Below are positions 58,947-64,000 of a DNA stretch of 64,000 nucleotides, piece after piece; position 1 is the first letter of the stretch; the number at the start of each line of letters is the position of its first letter. A program made the position numbers and the translations under genes. The DNA comes from Dentipellis sp. KUC8613 (lineage: Eukaryota > Basidiomycota > Agaricomycetes > Russulales > Hericiaceae). Where the stretch lies: positions 349,735 through 413,734 of the forward strand of contig NSJX01000017.1 in NCBI GenBank assembly GCA_002286715.1, in the 5' to 3' direction. The notes beneath the pieces were generated by a model that was not told the origin of the DNA, searched no databases, and was given only the letters and a program-made list of their open reading frames with translations.

Positions 58947-59713
58947 CTGTCGATACAATTTCTTGTTGTTAGACACGCGATTGTAGTATGAGCCACTTAT
59001 GTAGCCTGTATGTGAGCCGTTCTGGTTAGTCGGCGGCAAGTCATCGGGGGAACGCGGTCAGTGGTCTGCTAAGATCTTATCTTATCGCACACCCACCTTT
59101 GTCGATATCAATGTGGGTCCCTATTTTCTCGTGTCGCGTCGACGCGTCGCAGCTCTGAGCGCGGATGCAAATTTTCCTCATCTCTACCACGACGACGAGT
59201 CGCACGCTTCCATCTCACTCGCAAAAGACACACGAGAGCACGAAATAGCACACAAGTGCTACGATTCAACCGAGGAAATGCTAATACAAGGAGACCGAAA
59301 CAGGATACAGGATACAAGATAGATATTGTACAGTCCAAGGTCCGTCACGTCCACAGCCGTGATAAAAATCCGCGTTCTTACACGCACGTAACATACGCAT
59401 ACGCATCACTCAAGATGTAACAGAAAACAAGGAATTCGGACCCAGAATGGAGATACACGCAACCCGGGCGCGACATGCCCGTTTCGGAACAAGGCGCGCT
59501 CGGGGGAGCACAAGGGGCCTGCCATAGCGGGCTTGCAGCCTTGTCTCTCGCGTCCACGTCGCATCGCATTGGCGTGGTGCTGTTGGTCGTGTTGGCGGTA
59601 GGTGGTGGGCGGTGGGTGGTAACGATGGGGACGAACGGTGAGCGCCGGGGTATAAAGGCAAGAGCAGTCTTCAGGAGTCTTAACGAGCCGCACAGCGTGC
59701 GCACTTCCGCTCC
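58947..59713. other. Convergent 3' regions
   Basis: Between the stops of the KS gene (plus) and the two-finger C2H2 gene (minus). No coding sequence was recognised on either strand. Confidence 0.4.
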
Positions 59714-61849
59714 TTACTGTCCGCCGCGCCCCGCCCTGCCTCGGACTTCCACGTACTGCGGCGGCGGAAGCGGAAAGGAGACGCAGGCTCGCCAGTCGGG
59801 GTGCCGCGCGTTCATGTGCCGCAGCCTCTCGTCGGAGCGCGCGAGGAGGTCGGGGCACCCGGGCATGGGGCAGATGACCATGCGGCCGTGCGCAAGGGTC
59901 CCGTTCATGTGTCGATCCCTATCGTATTTCCTCCCGAATTTGCTGTCGCAGAGGTCGCAGCGGAGGCGCGGATCGGTTGGCTTGGTTGGCTGTCCCTGGT
60001 CGGAGGACGTCTCTCTCGGCCCTTCCAGCTCACCGTTATTGGTTCTGCCGTGGACTCCCGACTGGAGTGATCCTCTAGTCTGAGCATTCGCAGCTAAATA
60101 ATGGGGGTGGCGAAGGGCCACCGGAGCAGCCCTTCGCGCTAGCGACTCAGCACCACGTGCCGAGCGCTTCCTGATATTCTCGGGGGCTGACCCCGAGTTA
60201 TTGCTGACCCGGCTCTTCTTAGCCGGCAGCCTTGCTTCTTCCTCTTCCTCTTCCTCGTCATTGTCTCTCGCCCTCTTCTGCGTCGTCAGGATACGCTTCT
60301 CAGTTTGGACCGGCACCGCGCGAGGCTTCCTCGCTGACCGACGCGATGTCGGCCCTCGCTGGTTGCCATTGTGCTGACGCTGATTCGGGCTGCAGGACAA
60401 TGACGCTGCAGCCGGGATGAAGTCAGAGTGCTCCGCGGCAGGCGAGACGGATGAAGGCAATGACAGGACCATCTGTGTCGGGCCAGCACTCGCATAGCCG
60501 CCATATCCTGCGAACAATGCGCTCGCGAGTTCAGGCGCGATCCACGCTTGCTCGGCAGGCTCAGACGCGTAGGACGTCTGTGTGGAGGGATTGCTAAATT
60601 CGGAGAACAGCGGGGACGCGGTGGAGAGTGCGGGGCTCGTCGAGCCAGAGCGTGAGTATGCGGAGGTGGGGGAGTCGAGGCAGGGCGGGGGGCAGACGTC
60701 GGCGAGGTTGACGTAGGCGGGCTGGTTGAAGGACGTGGGCGAGAGAGAGGGTGCGTGCGTCGCCGACATCAGCATCAGCATCTTCGCAATCTCACTCTGA
60801 CTCCGCTCATAGTTATTGCCCACAGGCTGCAGAGCGTCCTCGAAGTCCATCACCACGGTGCCGCTGTCTCCGCAGCACAGGAGGTCTACGCTGATGCTGT
60901 AGCCGGGCTCGTCGTGTGTCTTCGCGGGGCTTGCGAAGGCGGGCACGTTGTGCGGGGTGACGGCCAAGTTGGGCGGGGCGATGCGCGAGTTGGGCGGGGC
61001 GACGTGCAAGCCGTGCGGGGTGACATCCACGCCGTTTGGAATGACCACGCCGTTTGGAATGACCACGCCGTTTGGAGCGACGTGCATCCCGTGCGGAGGG
61101 ATATCCACGCCGTTTGGAACAACGTCCATGCCGTGCGGAGGGACACCCATGTCGCCCAGAGGCACACCCACATTGCTAGAAGGCACACCCACGCCGTGCG
61201 AGACGGCGCCCAAGCCAGGCATCGGGACGTCCACATCGTACGCCCACCCGCTCACATCGCCCCCCGTCTCCGCGCCCGTCGCACCATCCACGAAGAGGCA
61301 CTGCGCGGTGCCGAGGCTCTCTTGGTTCGTGAGGAAGGGGCGGTGCGGCGAGCGCGAGCGGTTGGAGTACTGTGTGTGGCGTTAGGTGAGTGGGTGAGTG
61401 GAGAGAAGAGGGGGAGGGGGGGCTTACAGTTACATGCTTTCCGTCGAAGCCGTACTCGACTTCAAGGATATCTGTGGAGTTGATGGGTGGGTAGGTGGGG
61501 GTGGAGGAGGGGGGGTTGATCGGGTAAGTGTTATCGAGAGGAAGATTCGTCGGGCAAGCATTGGCAGGGTAAGCGATGTTGTCGATGTTTCCGTTGTGGT
61601 AGTAAGTGTTATTGTTATTGGCGGCGTATGCGCCGTCGTTGTATGCGTTAATGTTGTTGCTGATGGCGGACTGTCCCTAGATGATACACCACCATTAGCC
61701 ACACCGCAGGACGAGCTCGAACGACCTATACGCACGTATCCCGGACCTCCGCCGCCGCCATACTGTGGCGACGCCACCCGAGCGCGCCGCTCATACTCAT
61801 CGCGCACCGCAAACCACTCGCTTGGATGCAGACTCATAAACCCGTCCAT
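59714..61849 (-). CDS. C2H2 zinc-finger transcription factor next to the megasynthase pair
   Basis: Three exons (61849-61736, 61676-61428, 61369-59714) give 672 residues. Two C2H2 fingers lie near the C-terminus, at about 592-615 (CDLCDSKF...HMNGTLAH) and 621-644 (CPMPGCPDLL...HMNARH). A basic nuclear-localisation-like segment with an acidic run precedes them (KRARDNDEEEEEEE, then RLPAKKSRV). The middle is Ser/Pro/Ala-rich and probably disordered. Residues about 176-247 are imperfect repeats of short units such as VAPNGVVIPNGV and PPHGMDV. The frame after the first intron is fixed by the join GGGGGPGY to GQSAISNNIN; reading straight on would shift frame. Fingers close to the C-terminus are common in basidiomycete regulators. 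A role in controlling the adjacent synthase genes is inferred from position only. A TATA-like ACTATAAGA lies at 62068-62076. Confidence 0.87.
60990..61210 (-). repeat. In-frame tandem repeats in the C2H2 factor
   Basis: Imperfect 18-base units, clearest at 61029-61075 where the same 18 bases occur back to back, encode Pro-Asn-Gly-Val-Val-Ile repeats. Neighbouring degenerate units read Pro-His-Gly-Met and Val-Ala-Pro. The repeat keeps frame, so it should vary protein length without disrupting the fingers. Confidence 0.8.
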
Positions 61850-62226
61850 CTCTTGCTATTATCTCTTGTCCTCCGCGCGATCGACACAATAGCAGACCGA
61901 CAGCGACAGCAACAGCCGACAGCCGACGGCGGATAACAGAACTCAGAAAGGGCAGTTGACAGATACCAGAACTCAGAGCGCAGACAGCGACAATAGGCCT
62001 ATTGTCGCGTCCAAGGCGGGAGATCGGGAAGACAAAGTGCTGATCGAATTTGCCCCGCCCGGGCAGAGTCTTATAGTCGCCACACCGGCACCTCCCAGCA
62101 CCATACGTCTGCCCCTGCGTGCATGCGTGGACCCGCCCTACGCAGGCTGCTTGGAAACCGCAGGCCCGAGCTCTGCCCGCGCAGCCCGTTCTGGTGCTTA
62201 GCTGTCTCACGTGTGTCTTTTCGAGC

Positions 62227-62250
62227 GAGACGTATGCAGCCGCGACGGCC
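62227..62250 (+). repeat. 24-base direct repeat, unit 1
   Basis: An exact 24-base sequence beginning GAGACGTATGCAGCC recurs at 62325-62348, 98 bases downstream. Function unknown; it could be a protein-binding site upstream of the C2H2 factor or a trace of local duplication. Confidence 0.8.
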
Positions 62251-62324
62251 ATCCTACGCTCTACGCTGTCTCTCTCTCCTGTGCGTCAGACGTATTCCTC
62301 TTCCACCAAGCGGTATGCCCATGT

Positions 62325-62348
62325 GAGACGTATGCAGCCGCGACGGCC
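62325..62348 (+). repeat. 24-base direct repeat, unit 2
   Basis: Second exact copy of the 24-base unit at 62227-62250. A partial match (GTCAGACGTATT) lies between them near 62285. Confidence 0.8.
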
Positions 62349-63581
62349 TGCGTCCTACGTTGGTCCGTTCTTATAAAGCCGGCCGTGCAGACGTCTGTGC
62401 GGGCTTCCGTATCCCCACAGGCCCCCAGGCGGCAGCGACGCTTGGTGCGGCGGGCCTATGAGCAACGCATGGTGCGATGGCAGGGCCCAGGAGCAACGCA
62501 TGTCGCGGAGGGCCCGCGCGCTGCTCCCACTCTGACTGTTAGGCGCCGTGGCGACGCGACGCGACGCGTCGGTCACGCGGGCACGTGTGCGCGAGGGGTG
62601 GGGAGTCTGGGCGCGTGACGCTGGGGCGCGGTGAGTGTTTGCTTTTCCTTTGTGCTTTACGGTGACTTTCTGCTCGAGCTCATTGGTCGGAAATGAAGGC
62701 ACACGGGAGGGAGGGGGGACAGTGCTGTCGAAGGGAAGAGACGATTTCAAGGTCGATTTGGGTCGGGCGGATGAACCGTCACGGCGGGCTTGACTGACTT
62801 TGTGTTTACTCCAAGGTAGGGCTCTACATGTACAGGTGAAGCAACGTCTATTGATCTATGCTGTATGTGAAGGAATGTTGACGGCATACGCGATACTGGT
62901 GAGCATTGAAACTCGTTCGCTACTCGTTGGGGAGTCTGAAGCTGTGATCCTTATCTAGATCACACAAATGTCTCAAACCGCGACGAATCCAACTCAGTGC
63001 CAAGATGGACAATGTGCTGCGCGCATTCGTCTCAGCCACGCTGTCAGTGTAGGAATCCGTTCCATTCATCCTTCTTCGTGCGTGCCCATCTGCAGCTCGA
63101 GACCAGTGTATCTATCTATCTAGATCGTTGGTCGTGCAAGTCCGCACGGGACGTGCACGGCACAAACGTGGGCGAGTCAACTGCGCATACATGGGAGGTC
63201 TCATAGTCCAGGCCGTGCTGGTGCTGATGCTGACGTTGGCCCGTATGCAAGGACTTGCGTATGGATAGTCAATGTACGGTGGGTGCACAATAGGGGTTGG
63301 GGTCTGTGCATACGTTGTCGTTTGCATCTGGGCAACTGCATACGTTTGTGCGTTGTCTTGTTCCAACGTTGGCATTGACTATCCTCTTGGTGGAATGCGT
63401 GGGTTACTACTGGCATCAATCACAGACCACTGCGGCCTCTTCACCCGGCCGTGCATTCATGCAGCCAGCGGAAGCTGTCGTGAGTTGTTGGGCCCCTAGC
63501 AGATGGTGAGACTGTCCACGTACGCCATCGCGATTGTGAGACGATGTGCTCTACCAAACAGATTCATATTTCACGCAGTCA

Positions 63582-63995
63582 CGTCTGTCCCTCGCGTTCA
63601 ACCTGTCAGAAGAAGCCATGCCAGAGCTGAAGCCGCTCGAAGCGCAACTCACCATCATCTCGAGCCACCTCGAAACAGCAATGCCTCAAGACGTCGTCAC
63701 CAGCGCGAATTACTGTACAGGCCTCCCTGACAGGGAGTTTGACATCGCGGATGCCGTTGATACACTGGCGGTAGAAGGCAGCCTTGTCGTGGCGCTAGGA
63801 CAGTCGCCTTTGGTCTCTGCAATCCCCGAGCGGAAGGGTTTGGTCACGTATGACGGAGACTGGTTGGAATTACCTGCGCGGGCTTATGAGGTTGGGTTCG
63901 ATTTTGATTGGAGTCAGGTCGGTGCTGCAGGTACGGAAGGTCCGAGGGTGCATATGCCGAGTTATTGCTGGTGTCGCGATGAGAATGCTTCTTAG
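63582..63995 (+). pseudogene. Duplicated C-terminal fragment of the KS gene
   Basis: This stretch repeats the last part of the gene ending at 58946, from SLAF of its degenerate AT histidine region to the stop. By eye there are about 20 amino-acid substitutions and one inserted residue over roughly 134 positions. Similarity also runs past the stop to the window edge. The copy stays open to its own TAG, but no adenylation, carrier, ketosynthase or N-terminal AT sequence precedes it within 4.6 kb. Changes such as Trp to Cys, Leu to Pro and Tyr to Cys suggest relaxed constraint. It is most likely a truncated duplicate; it could be a last exon (a CACGCAG acceptor lies at its left edge) only if the remainder were elsewhere. 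Confidence 0.85.
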
Positions 63996-64000
63996 CTGTT

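Larger units (their letters stand above)
61850..63581. other. Intergenic region with short direct repeats
   Basis: Promoter side of the C2H2 factor, then about 1.5 kb with no recognised gene. It contains a 24-base direct repeat at 62227-62250 and 62325-62348, and a short GAGCAACGCATG repeat near 62459 and 62491. Confidence 0.45.

Overview
The window is nuclear DNA of a filamentous basidiomycete, most likely an Agaricomycete of the polypore type. Genes are split by many short introns (about 50-70 nt, donors mostly GTGAGT/GTGCGT/GTAAGT). Coding DNA is GC-rich and intergenic gaps are short. The gene set (F-box families, old yellow enzymes, six-hairpin glycosidase, NRPS-like/PKS genes) is typical of wood-decay Agaricomycetes. 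I saw no tRNA, rRNA, CRISPR array or intact transposon. Coordinates are gene spans; exon limits were read by eye from splice sites and checked by reading phase.

Layout. 0-5.4 kb: secreted six-hairpin glycosidase (+), triosephosphate isomerase (-), 3'-5' exonuclease (+). 6.4-10.7 kb: an F-box gene (+) and a C2H2 zinc-finger gene (-). 11.3-17.6 kb: two tandem old yellow enzymes and an aldo-keto reductase, all minus strand, forming a small redox block. 19.3-21.3 kb: an FHA-RING E3 ligase of the Dma/CHFR class (-). 23.2-32.5 kb: four minus-strand F-box genes in a row. 33.0-38.8 kb: one 8-exon gene for a 1602-residue low-complexity protein (-). 40.9-44.9 kb: two more, convergent, F-box genes. 45.3-48.9 kb: a SAM methyltransferase (+) and the iron-sulfur subunit of succinate dehydrogenase (+). 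49.2-58.9 kb: a divergent pair of megasynthase genes. 59.7-61.8 kb: a two-finger C2H2 regulator (-). 63.6 kb to the end: a partial copy of the megasynthase tail.

The most unusual locus is 49.2-58.9 kb. One gene (plus strand) reads adenylation - carrier - ketosynthase - acyltransferase-like. Its AT-like domain has lost both the serine nucleophile and the histidine, while the KS triad is intact. The other (minus strand) reads carrier - NAD(P)-dependent thioester reductase - acyltransferase, and this AT keeps serine and histidine. Together they hold a full set of A-T-KS-AT-T-R parts divided over two genes sharing a 2.1-kb intergenic region. The inference is a split synthase in which the second protein loads extender units in trans and reductively releases the product. 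The C2H2 regulator and the duplicated tail lie next to it. The second theme is local expansion of F-box genes: seven intact copies plus at least one probable relic in 38 kb.
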